From Pegoplata infirma (taxonomy: Eukaryota > Arthropoda > Insecta > Diptera > Anthomyiidae), in NCBI GenBank assembly GCA_963921195.1, contig OY992536.1:104806778-104870777 (forward strand): a stretch of 64,000 nucleotides of DNA, written 5' to 3'. Position numbers and translations under genes: made by a program. Below the pieces are notes generated by a model. It worked only from the letters and a program-made list of their open reading frames with translations, did not search any database and was not told where the DNA came from. This document shows, piece by piece, positions 53,853 to 64,000 of this stretch (positions within the stretch are counted from its first letter, which is position 1; each line of letters begins with the position of its first letter).

Positions 53853-56800
53853 TTGCCAACTCAATTCTGTGAACTGTATGTGAAATTAGACCCAAAAAGA
53901 AGAATTTCTGCATCATTCGTTTTGTCTGCTTACCTGCGAAAATATTTTTAATATCGATTTGAAGTTAGTACTATCGTATAGGGGAATTTATCACGTTTTA
54001 GGCCCTGTTGTTTGACATAGCTCGACAACCACTAGCCCGATTTAGTTGAAATAAATTTTAAAAAATTAAGAATTACAGTTCCCTTAATCTGTTCATATAT
54101 TGTTTTCCTATACAAGTAACACTTTCGAAGTTAAAAATGAATGTATGAAGGGAAAAAAGTATTTTTTGCCTAAAAATTAAAATTTTTTTTTTTAAAAATA
54201 CATAAAAAATCCAAAATGGAAAAAAGTGTCTAATCTTATAACTTTCGCGTAAAGTCACATGCACGCGTTTGTCATTTATTCACAATTAAGTAAATGTATG
54301 AATTTCAAAAATTTGCTCGAGATATGCACAACATTATTTGGAGAAAACATTGACACCTTTTTCATGATTCTGAGAATTAAAAAAAAGGAATAAACAAAAG
54401 GTTATTTGATTTTTATGATTGCGGTAGCAAAGTAATAAACGCTAATAAATGTACGTGGACAATTAAAAGGAAAAAATGAATGTGGACTACTACCTGGCTA
54501 CCTGCATGATTTTTTTACAGAAATTGCACCCACATTTATGAGTGCTCATGTTTTGCAATGTTTCGAAAAATTTAAAACGCACACGTGCTGAAACGCTAAT
54601 AAATGTACGTGGACAATTAAACGGAAAGTGGACCTTTTTATTATTTGGGTTTTTCCGGTGGCTACCTACTTATATGATTTTTTTTACAGAAATTGCACCC
54701 ACATTTAAGGGTGGTCATTATTTGGAAAGTTTTGCACAGTTTGAAACGTACAAGTGCTGAATCAGGTATATAGCCAGCCGCCCTTAAAATATGCGCCCAT
54801 TTATAAGTACCTGGCAGTAAAATATTCAAAAATACGTAGTATTTATAGGTGTGCATTGATCGATTTTTGGCATTCAGCCAGTGCCGACGAACGCGAACAG
54901 TAAAAGTGATTTTTCTCCAGTTTTTTAAAAGTGAATAACAACAAAACATAAAATATATCAATATGGAAAACAACAAGTGCCCAAATTTGGATGAATATTG
55001 TTACGTTTGTGGTCATATCGTCCGAAAAATACAGAAAAAAGATCGAAAAAATTTGTTTACTGAGCAATTCAAAACCGCGTATTGTAATTATTTCGATGAA
55101 GCAGATTTAAGTGGTGCAAATTTTACGCCGAACACAGTGTGCAACAGTTGTTATACTACCCTTCTAAAATGGATTCACGGAAAAAGTAGAAAGTTCTCTT
55201 TTATGAAGCCAGTAATTTGGGTGGAAGACACAACTGGACATGATGAATCCAGGTGCTATGCATGCATAAATTTTCGTCCTGGATTAAACAGACAACAATT
55301 GAAAACAAAAGTATACACTGCTGCATGTACTGCCACACTTCCAGTGCAACGCCCTGCTGATACCGATGCACCTAAACCTCCGAGTGCGGATACTGTGTCC
55401 CTGCTAGCCGAAACCGCTTTCACCAATCCGACCGATATTGAAAATAGTGCACCACAACCGCTACCACAAATCTAAATGGATTACATTGTGGCCAAGCTGG
55501 GACTATCACAACACGACTCCGAATGGCTGACATCATTTTTGAAGAGAAGAAAACTCACACAGCAAAATGTCAGCGCAACATCATACCGACAACGCCAAGC
55601 TGATTTTCAGAAATTTTATTCCGTTGACGAAGCAAATACGTTCACGTACTGCCATGATATCCCAGGTTTAGTGAAAAAATTGGGAATGGATTATATCGCT
55701 GGCGACTGGCGTTTATTCATCGATGGTTCAGTTACTAGTTTGAAGGCTGTGCTGCTGCACAAAAAAAATAAAAAACCATGCATTCCATTGGGATTCAGCA
55801 CAACTATGAAGGAAACGTATGAAGCATTGGGCGAAATTTTGAAGAAAATCAAATACGATGAACACAAATGGAACATTTGTTGCGATCTGAAGGTGGTCAA
55901 CATACTACAAGGGATTATAGAAAAGGGCGGATATCCAAAATACTTCTGCTTCCTTTGTAATTGGGATTCACGATACAAAGGAAATCAATATCAATGTAAA
56001 GATTGGAAAGGAAGAACTCCCGAGCTCAACAAACAATTAAAATTACGCAATGAACCTATGATAAAGGACCTGGATGATATTTTGTTGCCACCGCTCCACA
56101 TGAAACTGGGAATAGCTGGGAAATTCGTTGAAGTGGTGGTCAAAAAAGTTAACGGCGCCTTTGACTGTTTGAAATCCATCTTTCCGAAACTCAGTGATGA
56201 GAAAATTAAAAACGGTACGTATCGTACTCTGTATTTCAATATTGTCATATCTAAATTTGTTAATTTCTATACATTCGCATTACCAATAATTTTTTCGTTT
56301 TTCTTATGTATTTAAAACAGGTATTCTCAATGGACCTGATATTCGGAAATTGATCAAAAGTGATTCTTTCACACATTTGCTTTCAGAGCATCACGACCAC
56401 CAACATGCATGGAACGCATTGAAAGAAGTAATAGAAGGCGTTCTAGGAAAGAACCGTGCCCAGCGAGAAGAGATACAGCAACGAGTGGACAGGTTGCTGT
56501 TTTATTTCGAAAAAATCGGTGCATCCATGACGCTGAAATTGCATTTCATGCACCACCACCTCGATACTTTTTTGGCACAATCACCTCAGGAATCAGACGA
56601 ACAAGGAGAGAGGTTCCACCAGGTGACCATGCCATTTGAAAAGCGGTTCAAAAGTAAAAAATTGGATGCATTGCTTGCGGAGGTATGTTGGTGGAGTTCC
56701 ACAATTATGCAGTTTGAAGAAAGCACCGAAGATGAAGACATTGAAATTGGTGGACACAGTGAAAGAAACACGCCCTTGAATAGTATGTGTATCTCGGATG

Positions 56801-57537
56801 ACGATACAGACTCAGACCATGAATATGAACAACCTACGAAGAAAACAAGATCATCAGAACCACAAGCGTCAACTTCTACAAGGATGGATATTGCCAATAA
56901 TTGAAAAAATGTTCTAAATTTTGTTTTTATGCATATTATAATTGCGTATTAATTGCATATTATTTTATTTTCATTAAGTTTTTATAAATAAAGTTTTTTT
57001 TTGCATGATAATTTTTTAATTTTTATTTTTATTTTTATTTTAAGGGTGGTGGCTATAACTGATTTTTGAAATTCATACCTTTACTCAATTGCGAATAAAA
57101 GCGAAACGCGTGCATCGATTTTTATGATCTTTGTCTCATTTTGCTCATAGGTTATGTGACTTTGCGAAAAAATAACTAGACTTGAAACTTATTTCCGTTT
57201 TGTATTTTTTATGAGTTTAATAAAAAAAAAATTATTTTTCTTCATGCGCTTATTTTTAACTTGGAAACTGTTGCTTGTATAGGAAAACAATATATGAACA
57301 GATTAAGGGAATTGTAATTCTTAATTTTTTAAAATTTATTTCAACTAAATTGGGCTAGTGGTTGTCGAGCTATGTCAAACAACAGGGCCTAAAACGTGAT
57401 AAATTCCCCTATACGATAGTACTAACTTCAAATCGATATTAAAAATATTTTCGCAGGTAAGAAGACAAAACGAATGATGCAGAAATTCTTCTTTTTGGGT
57501 CTAATTTCACATACAGTTCACAGAATTGAGTTGGCAA
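53853..57537 (+). mobile_element. 3.7-kb DNA transposon with ~470-bp TIRs, encoding a transposase
   Basis: TTGCCAACTCAATTCTGTG at the left is mirrored by CACAGAATTGAGTTGGCAA at the right. Complementarity continues through GAAGAATTTCTGCATCATTC, CGATTTGAAGTTAGTACTAT and GTTGTCGAGCTATGTCAAAC for about 470 bp, with few differences. A clear TSD was not found. Between TIR and gene lies a duplicated ~150-bp block (54430-54580 and 54592-54740, shared AATAAATGTACGTGGACAAT). The long conserved arms and complete gene suggest a recently active autonomous element. Confidence 0.9.
54963..56904 (+). CDS. DDE/RNase H-fold-type transposase, 2 exons, one in-frame stop
   Basis: Exon 1 is 54963-56214 and exon 2 is 56321-56904 (GTACGT donor, AAACAG acceptor), with 610 sense codons in one frame. 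A TAA at 55473-55475 separates a 170-residue N-terminal part from the rest; an ATG follows directly. The N-terminal part has CX2C pairs (YCYVCG, VCNSC, RCYAC), a zinc-binding DNA-recognition module loosely ZAD-like. The catalytic part shows GDWRLFIDGS, CCDLKVV, a CFLCNWDSR zinc pair, LLPPLHMKLG and EQGERFHQ, matching a family I know from arthropod and cnidarian genomes. Asp, Asp and Glu in these motifs are plausible catalytic residues (inference). The C terminus is acidic/Ser-rich. The 106-bp intron interrupts a conserved region. Superfamily name uncertain. Confidence 0.85.
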
Positions 57538-57589
57538 TCAATTAACTGAAAAATGTTGTAAAAAAAAATGTTGTACATTATAATGTATG

Positions 57590-57800
57590 CTGTTATTTGG
57601 TAGCATTTTTGTAAGGAGTGGGTAACGAGTTATTTTTGAGCTACTGGTAGCTACTTATTTTTAGGACTAATGTATGCTGTTATTTGGTAGCATTTTTGTA
57701 AGGAGTGGGTAACGAGTTATTTTTGGGCTACTAGTAGCTCATTATTTGTGGTACTAATGTATGTAGTTTTTCAGTAGCATTCTCGTAAGCGAGTGACATG
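57590..57800 (+). repeat. ~90-bp tandem repeat near right end of family B
   Basis: TTATTTGGTAGCATTTTTGT and GAGTGGGTAACGAGTTATTT occur twice with a third diverged unit (TCAGTAGCATTCTCGTAAGC). The remnant at 46305-46345 has one unit. Confidence 0.85.
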
Positions 57801-57906
57801 ACATCGCCATGTTAAAATAACGAGTGTTTCACCAACCTAGTAACTAGCTACCACTATAATTTTAAGGCGAAAACCTCATTACTTCGTAATAGAAGTTTTT
57901 ACTGGG

Positions 57907-58880
57907 TTCTTATAGAAAGTCTCAGATTCTGAGTAATTTTTCTTATAGAAAGTCTCAGATTCTGAGTAATCTTATAGAAAAATTATCAGATTCTGAGACA
58001 TTTTTCTTATAGAAAGTCTCAGATTCTGAGTAATTTTTCTTATAGAAAAAGTCTCAGATTCTGAGACATTTTTCTTATCGAAAAAGTCTTAGATTCTGAG
58101 ACATTTTTTTTGTAGAAAAAGTCTCAGATTCTCAGACATTTTTCTTGTAGAAAAGGTCTCAGATTCTGAGACATTTTTCTTATAGAAAAAGTCTCAGATT
58201 CTGAGACAGTATTCTTATAGAAAAAGTCTCAGACTCTGAAACATTTTTCTTATAAAAAAAGTCTCAGATTCTGAGGCATTTTTCATATTATACATATTCA
58301 GATTCTGAGATATTTTTCTTATAGAAAAAGTCTCAGATTCTGAGACATTTTTCTTATAGAAAAAGTCTCAGATTCTGAGGCATTTTTCTTATAGAAAATG
58401 TCTCAGATTCTGAGACATTTTGCTTATAGAAAAAGTCTCAGATTCTGAGACATTTTTCTTATAGAAAGTCTCAGATTCTGAGACATTTTTCTAATAAAAA
58501 AAGTCTCAGATTTTTCTAATAAAAAAAGTCTCAGATTCTGAGACAATTTTCTTATAGAAAGAGTTTATATATTATATATTCTGAGACATTTTTCTTATAG
58601 AAAAAGTCACAGTTTCTGAAACACTTTTCCTAAAGAAAAAGTCTTAGATTTTGAGACATTTTTCTTGTAGAAATGTCTTAGATTCAAAGACATTATTCTT
58701 ATAGAAAAAGTATCAGATTCTCAGATATTTTTCCGAATGAAAAAGTCTCAGGTTCTGAGATATATTTTCTATAGAAAAAGTCTCAATAAATATCAAATAA
58801 ATATTTTAGATATTTCTACGTTCTAATTGTAAGTACAATTTTATCCATTCTCAGGTTCTGAGACATTTTTCCATTAGAAT
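57907..58880 (-). repeat. 35-bp minisatellite, right part, about 26 units
   Basis: AAAGTCTCAGATTCTGAGAC plus ATTTTTCTTATAG units continue the array interrupted at 52421. They become irregular after 58560. From 58880 to 59084 only decayed units and a GC run (GGGGGGGCCCGGGC) are seen. Confidence 0.92.
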
Positions 58881-59084
58881 CTTGAAAAGTTTCAAATTCC
58901 GACAGAAAATTTTCAGATTTTAAGACATTTTCTGGTCATAAAATTTACAGATTCGCAACCTCTTCCTTCAGAAAAATTTTTATATTCCTAAATGGTTTTA
59001 TATTTTTTCCAAGAAGTTTTTTTTACATTGTATTTGTTATTTTATACCAAATCTTGAAATTTGTGAAATCATTTCGGGGGGGCC

Positions 59085-59575
59085 CGGGCGGATATCAGCT
59101 TTCCAAATAGCTAGTTTGGAGTGACCCTATTAGAATACAGCGTGAGTTACAGAGCGCCAAAATTGACAACCCTGAGGCTTTCGGAGCTAGTAACTTTTAA
59201 AAATATGCAACGATTTTAAATTTTTTTTATCAGTTTTTGCAATTACTGTACTAAGGATAACAAAAACCAAAAAAAAAAAGTATAAAAATTAAAAAAAAAA
59301 AAAAAAATATTTTTATTTTTCGACAAAATATGCCAACTCTAAAAAAATATTTGTTTTTTTTCAGAGTAATAAATGCCATCTCTGAAAAATACGCAAACAA
59401 GTGCAAAATAACAAAATTTTTGGCATAGGTAAAAAATATTTAGAATATTTAAACCATCTTATGGAAGGTACATTGTTTTTTGTTACAATAATATACGAAA
59501 TAACTAGTTTTTTAGCTCTCTTGAACAGTAAGCTTTTTCGAGTTGCCATTTATCGAATATAGTTCGACGATATGC
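59085..59575 (-). mobile_element. family D partial copy, inverted
   Basis: It shares in inverse GAGTGACCCTATTAGAATAC, CAGCGTGAGTTACAGAG, the AAACAAGTGCAAAATA block and the terminal ATATAGTTCGACGATA with 29519-29965. The right half of the element is missing. Confidence 0.75.
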
Positions 59576-60990
59576 AAAAACATCTCTAATTTTTTTTTAA
59601 GTGACGGTCCGTGAAGTTGTCACTGGGTGTTCTCTACTTCTTCAAAATATCAAAATTATGTGAGACCGTAAAGAAAAAATATTATGCACTACGGATGCAA
59701 CACTTTTTTTCTCTTTTATCTGAAAAAATCAGGCAAAGATTTTTGCACCAAATGACATTAAATAAGGGGGTAAGACCGCAAAGAAAAATTTTTTTTTTTT
59801 TATGCACTGCGGATGCAAAATTGTGCTCGTAGCAGTTCTAAACATTTTTTTTAAATCTCAAAAATTTTACAAACTCTCTGAAAACTACTTTGCAATAATT
59901 CTTTGTATAAAATTATGAAAACTTTTTTTCTAAAGTTATGCCCTACTGTGAAGATTTAAGGCCAAGTACACATGTCTCCGGTCAATGATAGAAATCTTAA
60001 AAAAATAGTTTTAAATTTTATTTATCATCGTCTTTGGTCTGTTTCTTATTTGTATTTTTTTTTTTGTTAAGCCTACTATGTGGCAAATGTAATAAAGTAA
60101 ATCAACAGTTAATAAAGTAAAAACAAAAACAAATAAAAAATTCAAAGAACGCGCCAAAAAAGGAAGTATAGGGTGATTTCATAAGGTGAAACATTTAAAA
60201 ATTTATGATATGGATAAATTAGGATTTTTTAAATAAAAATACCCAGGCAGAAAAATACGAACGGGAGAGTGCTGACAAAGTACCTTTTATGGTCGCTTGT
60301 GTGCTGGGAAAGCATCACAGTTTAGTACTCTCCCAGCGTCCAAAATGATAACCACGGTAAACGGTATGCCGTTGCTATTTTAAAGCGCTTTAAAAACAAA
60401 AAATATGGTACTATTATAGCACTTTTAGAACAAAAAAATGGGACGTTTCTAAATTGTATACATAAGTCCATAAGACACAACTTTTTTGGTGTTTATTTGA
60501 ATAAAGAAATTTATTAAATTAGGATAAAAAATTTATTGACTCATTTATTAGGATAAAAAAATTTTGAACAAACTTTGAACAATTTTCTAAGTCCCGGAAA
60601 AAATTTGCTTGCAGTTTTCTTTGCGTTTTGGAATAAAAAATTTATTATAAATGCTTTTAGGAAAAAATTTGGAAAAGTCCCGAAAAAAAGTGGTGTGTGT
60701 ATTGAACCGAAACGGATATGTATCCGGAGTTTAAGGGTGATGTATCCGGAGTTTAAGACACTTCCTAACGAAAGAAACAGGTGTTTTTATAAAAAAGGTG
60801 TCAAGTTTATCACAACTTTTAAGGTTATCAAGACATTTTTAATATTTAAAACTCATTTAAATTTGAACTCGTTTAGCTTCATGAAAAACGCACCCGCATT
60901 GTAATCGGCGGCACTCTGCACAGTGACACGTTTTGCCCTCTTTTGTTGCAAAAATCCTATTTTTTGAAGTAATGATATTTCGTCACCTGA
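59576..60990. other. intergenic, no gene recognised
   Basis: A loosely duplicated block (GAGACCGTAAAGAAAAAATA near 59660; AAGACCGCAAAGAAAAAT near 59771, each followed by TATGCACT and CGGATGCAA) lies at 59655-59825. An imperfect inverted GTGCTGGGAAAGCATC region is near 60300. The remainder is AT-rich; ORFs here look random. Confidence 0.55.
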
Positions 60991-61046
60991 GAATTGGTTT
61001 GCTCCATAGGATGGGGTTTTTACCATCCTATAGAGCAAAACAATTC
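60991..61046. repeat. 56-bp near-perfect hairpin
   Basis: GAATTGGTTTGCTCCATAGG plus ATGG pairs with CCATCCTATAGAGCAAAACA plus ATTC over 24 bp with few mismatches and an 8-nt loop. Weaker pairing extends outward (TTTCGTCACCTGA against AAGGCGACGATTT). It could be a tiny MITE or a small-RNA hairpin; nothing decides. Confidence 0.6.
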
Positions 61047-61278
61047 TAAGGCGACGATTTGTAAATGTAATTCTGTTTTTGAGATGTGGTTTATTTTAAG
61101 TTTAACTCACCAATGTTGGAGAGTTAAACTAAGGTACAAAAACGTCAAAAAAAACACCTCTGATTTTCAAATATACTAATTAGTGTTTCCATGTTGTGGT
61201 ATTTTATTGGAAAAAATGTGCGATGATGGTAACTATTCTAATTGGAAATGTGGCATTTGGTATGGCAATACCGCGTTA

Positions 61279-61419
61279 TACCCTATTCACACTTACAGTT
61301 TTAAACCGTTTTTAGCAATTATTTTTAGCATTTTCTGTCAATATACTGTAGTAGAATAAAGAAAGTGCTAAAAATATTGCTGCTAAAAACGGTTTAAAAC
61401 TGTACGTGTGAATAGGGTA
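61279..61419. mobile_element. 141-bp MITE, TTA TSD (PIF/Harbinger-like)
   Basis: TACCCTATTCACACTTACAG and CTGTACGTGTGAATAGGGTA are the ends; arms of about 50 bp include AAACCGTTTTTAGCA. TTA is duplicated at 61276-61278 and 61420-61422, as expected for PIF/Harbinger insertion. Confidence 0.92.
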
Positions 61420-61820
61420 TTAATCGACATTTGTTAAACTTGAACTGAAAAACAGAATGCTTGGTTAAACATGCACTCAAAATATTTTGTAGGCAAAAAC
61501 AAATGAAAAACACACTTAAAACCAGTGAATAAACAATTGAAACAAAGCACTATAGGAAATTTTACCCATTTTTTTGGCCAAAAGTCAAAATTAAAATTTT
61601 TCAAAACATTATTTTTTTTTACATTAATATAAAAAAAACTTAACAAAGTAAACAATTCTTTCTCAATTTTTCGACAGAATTGATGTACTGTCACTTTATC
61701 AATAGTTTTTCTTGCAGTTTCTTACTTAGTTATAAAATAACGATTGAGTGCAGCGAATTTAGTGATAGATTCTAACAAAAGTTTTTATATTAAGAATTTA
61801 TAGTTTTTAAAAACTAAAAA

Positions 61821-62545
61821 ATGGAAAATAATGTCGAAGGTGAGTACTTTAATGATAAATAGTGAAATGTTGGTGAACTCATCTATTAGATTGATTTAAT
61901 TGGAAAAATTGAAGTGACCTTAAGATGAACTTATTGAAGTATAAATTGGAATTTTATTTTGACTTTAAAAAAAAATGATAGCATATGTTAGCTATAAAAC
62001 CATAAAAGTTCTCTAGGACAATCAATTACCTTCCGAATTTACCAAATTTCAAGGTCGGATATGTGCAACTTTTTTTTAAAAACGCATTTTTCCAGGTGAC
62101 TACTGAGTGCCAAATTCAGAGTTATTTAATACATGGCGAGAGAAATAAAACAAAGGTGGATAAGGAGCCGCTATTCCTGGCCATTTCTTTTCATACATTG
62201 CTGAGAATGAATGTTTCGAAAACTTTAAACAATATATAAAGGAGGAATTAAGAACATTTTGTTTAAATATAAATATAAAAAGGATTAAAAGTTGTAGGAG
62301 TTTGAAAGTTTTTGAAAGACAGCATGCTGTTTGGCTTAAAGGCAATACTTGGCTAAGAAAACTTGAAACGCAGCCTGCCTCCACTAAATCGAAACCTGGG
62401 CGGCCGCAATTAACTTTTTTGTCAAAATCTACGAGAACAAAAATACGAGTTACAGCAGAAATCTCTAAAGATCTAATTAGGGAAGTTTAGCCCCTAGCTC
62501 TTGCTTCATCTACGGCTGCCCGTAGTGGCATTTTGAAATGTAGTT
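61821..62545 (+). pseudogene. decayed two-exon gene, possibly transposon N-terminal domain
   Basis: Exon 1 (61821-61839) reads MENNVE before a GTGAGT donor. An acceptor TTTTTCCAG ends at 62095, and the spliced frame matches the longest protein-like frame downstream. That frame has stops at 62104, 62146, 62161 and 62488. Protein-like stretches are FFSYIAENECFENFKQYIKE, FERQHAVWLKGNTWL, KSKPGRPQLTF and, after the last stop, PLALASSTAARSG. The GRP-x-TF...S-R-K pattern recalls a segment found upstream of the catalytic domain in uncharacterised arthropod proteins of the 54963 transposase type; this link is inference. No catalytic region follows. From 61420 to 61820 no other gene is seen. Confidence 0.5.
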
Positions 62546-62665
62546 GACGACTTGGAACTCAAAAATCAAATTTTTGAATAAAATCCTTATTAAAAAGTAG
62601 ATTTGTTTGACACTTCTTAAAATTGTTAAAATAAATTTCTACTGTTATCTTCGAAAGTTAGTATA

Positions 62666-62828
62666 CACTCAAAAAAAAAAAAGAAATAGTAAAAACAGTT
62701 TAGAAAACCATATAATCTATCAAGGATCTAAAAAATCTTAGATGCGGAAACTTATAACCCGGGAACCCTGTTTGGAACTAATTATTAGGTAATTTTTTAG
62801 GCAACTTTACTAAATTTTTTTTTGAGTG
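62666..62828. mobile_element. 163-bp MITE, CACTCAAAAAA termini, TA TSD
   Basis: CACTCAAAAAAAAAAAAG and TTTTTTTTTGAGTG are flanked by TA. A further related right end (ACAGTTAATGACATAATTTT and TTGAGTG) at 63063-63088 matches the end of the 39918-40312 element, so two relatives may overlap here. From 63089 to 63525 nothing else is recognised. Confidence 0.65.
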
Positions 62829-63525
62829 TATGAAAAACTTTAAGAGTCACTCCCTCCCTCTAAAGAGTCTTCCAAAAGTCAAATCAAAAAAAATCATTGA
62901 AATCGGTCCAGCCGTTTGGCTGTAAATAATTTTTGCCAAAAAAAAGGTAAAATTTCCTATAGTGCAAAGGACTGAAGTAGTCAATAATAAAAACTGAACA
63001 TCAAACAAATGTTTTTTCTTTTAAAAACGACTAAACGGAAAACTTTTTAAATAAACTACAAACAGTTAATGACATAATTTTTTGAGTGCGGTTTTATTTT
63101 AATAAGGTTTAATAAAACTCCCGGTTAAACTAAGTTAAAGCGATATGTCAAAAACGCAGCCTTATAAACAACCTATGTTTAATAGTTCCCGTCACAAACC
63201 GTAATTTTTTAGTTCTATTCTATCAAATGTGAAAAAAGACCAAAATATGGTGTGTTTGCAAAACTGCTTGTTCGGTTGGTCGGGTGTATATTTTTTAAAT
63301 GCAGACTGAAAAATTGCCAAATTTTGAGTGGCTCCACAATTTACAATTTTTATCCGATTTCAAAAATGTGTTTGGGTTCTTAATCAGTGAGGAGTTATCT
63401 ATCAGATGTAATCATTCATTTTATCAAATTCTTCTGTCAATTTTTTACTTTTTGCAACGCTTTTAGGAAAAACGTGCCACAGTGGGCCGTTGGGGTCCAA
63501 CTCTAAAAATTAATTTTTTTTTTAT

Positions 63526-63970
63526 ACCCTCCAACCACAGTTGGGGGTATACTCACCTTGTCAGTCCTTGTGTAACGCATCGAAATATCGGTCTAGGACC
63601 CTTATAAAGTACATATATTATTGATCAGTAATCGATTTTAAGACATTCTAGCTATGTCCGTCTGTCGGTCTATCCGTCTGTAGAGGACACGATACAGTCC
63701 AAAATAATAGGGCTAGACTTCCGAAGTTTAGCACGAATATGTCTTATGGTCATAGGCAGGTTAAGCTCGGAAATAGGCAAAATCGGACCAGGGGTAAAAA
63801 AGTTCCCCCTTGAAGAACTAAACAAATCTCAGAAATACGGCATTTTTTTTGCAGGGTTTTTGTATTTTTGTTAAGCAAATCCAACATTTTGATGTCAGAG
63901 GAAGCTCAAAACCAAAAAAAAATTTGACCCGCCCCCTTTTGGGCGTGGATAATAATGTTTTAATAATGAT
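63526..63970 (+). mobile_element. DINE-1/Helentron-like repeat, runs to near window end
   Basis: TATACCCTCCAACCACAGTT and GGGGGTATACTCACC, then CGAAATATCGGTCTAGGACC, AAGTACATATATTA and TGTCCGTCTGTCGGTCTATC follow the order seen at 31339. It continues with GGGCTAGACTTCCGAAGTTT and TTGAAGAACTAAACAAATCT. It is the most complete conserved core in the window. Confidence 0.75.
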
Positions 63971-64000
63971 TAATTGGAATAAATAATTGCAAGAATAATA

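Larger units (their letters stand above)
52422..57906. mobile_element. family B element (5.5 kb with nested insertions)
   Basis: CCCAGTAAAAACTT at 52422 and AAGTTTTTACTGGG to 57906 form the termini. The split array on both sides gives the empty-site context. Subtracting the nested MITE (52954-53498) and the transposase element (53853-57537) leaves about 1.25 kb. That remainder matches the remnant at 45955-46440 and carries a 54-bp repeat and a ~90-bp repeat near its ends. Confidence 0.85.

Noticed and set aside
60575..60904. 109-codon plus-strand ORF
   Set aside because: AT-rich Lys/Phe/Asn composition typical of chance ORFs; no domain or splice context.

Overview
The window reads as repeat-dense, very AT-rich nuclear DNA from a higher (brachyceran) fly. 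The best support is a spliced Noc3 gene with GT-AG introns, a polycystin/TRPP-type channel gene, a spliced CBM14 (peritrophin-A) cuticle-type protein gene, a DUF4780-like gene, and several degenerate DINE-1/Helentron-like repeats typical of flies. No bacterial features, tRNA, rRNA or CRISPR array were seen. Species cannot be fixed from sequence alone; a calyptrate fly is a guess.

Layout. 1-2.4 kb: a ~200-bp tandem repeat, a 5'-truncated LINE carrying RNase H, and half of a TIR element (family A). 2.4-6.2 kb: a 3.6-kb TIR element carrying a 35-bp double-palindrome minisatellite, inserted in a small MITE. 6.6-9.5 kb: two head-to-head family A copies, one holding two clean MITE insertions. 9.7-14.25 kb: Noc3 (4 exons, 828 codons), whose second intron holds a DINE-1-like repeat and 21-bp minisatellites. 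14.3-16.9 kb: MITEs and hairpins. 16.9-18.1 kb: a DUF4780-like gene. 18.3-26.8 kb: a nested fold-back complex with at least four levels of inverted symmetry. 27.4-31.7 kb: a TAA-flanked element holding an 8-bp-TSD hAT-like element, then two more repeat families. 32.1-34.3 kb (minus strand): the TRPP-like channel gene. 33.8-40.3 kb: a large inverted duplication of that gene's promoter and 5' coding end; one arm has since been hit by three transposons and a frameshifting deletion. 40.3-42.1 kb: more 35-bp array. 42.5-43.8 kb (minus strand): the CBM14 gene. 44.2-52.1 kb: minisatellites and TIR elements, including a hAT-like element with a perfect 8-bp TSD. 52.4-57.9 kb: an element inserted into a 35-bp array; within it sits a 3.7-kb element with ~470-bp TIRs encoding a two-exon transposase interrupted by one in-frame stop. 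58-64 kb: array, partial repeats, a 141-bp TTA-flanked MITE, a decayed spliced pseudogene, and a DINE-1-like end.

The host genes appear functionally unrelated (ribosome biogenesis, membrane channel, extracellular matrix, unknown). The main story is genome dynamics: several insertions can be proved by empty sites inside the same window, two minisatellite families recur inside or beside many transposons, and the channel gene faces an inverted copy of its own 5' end.
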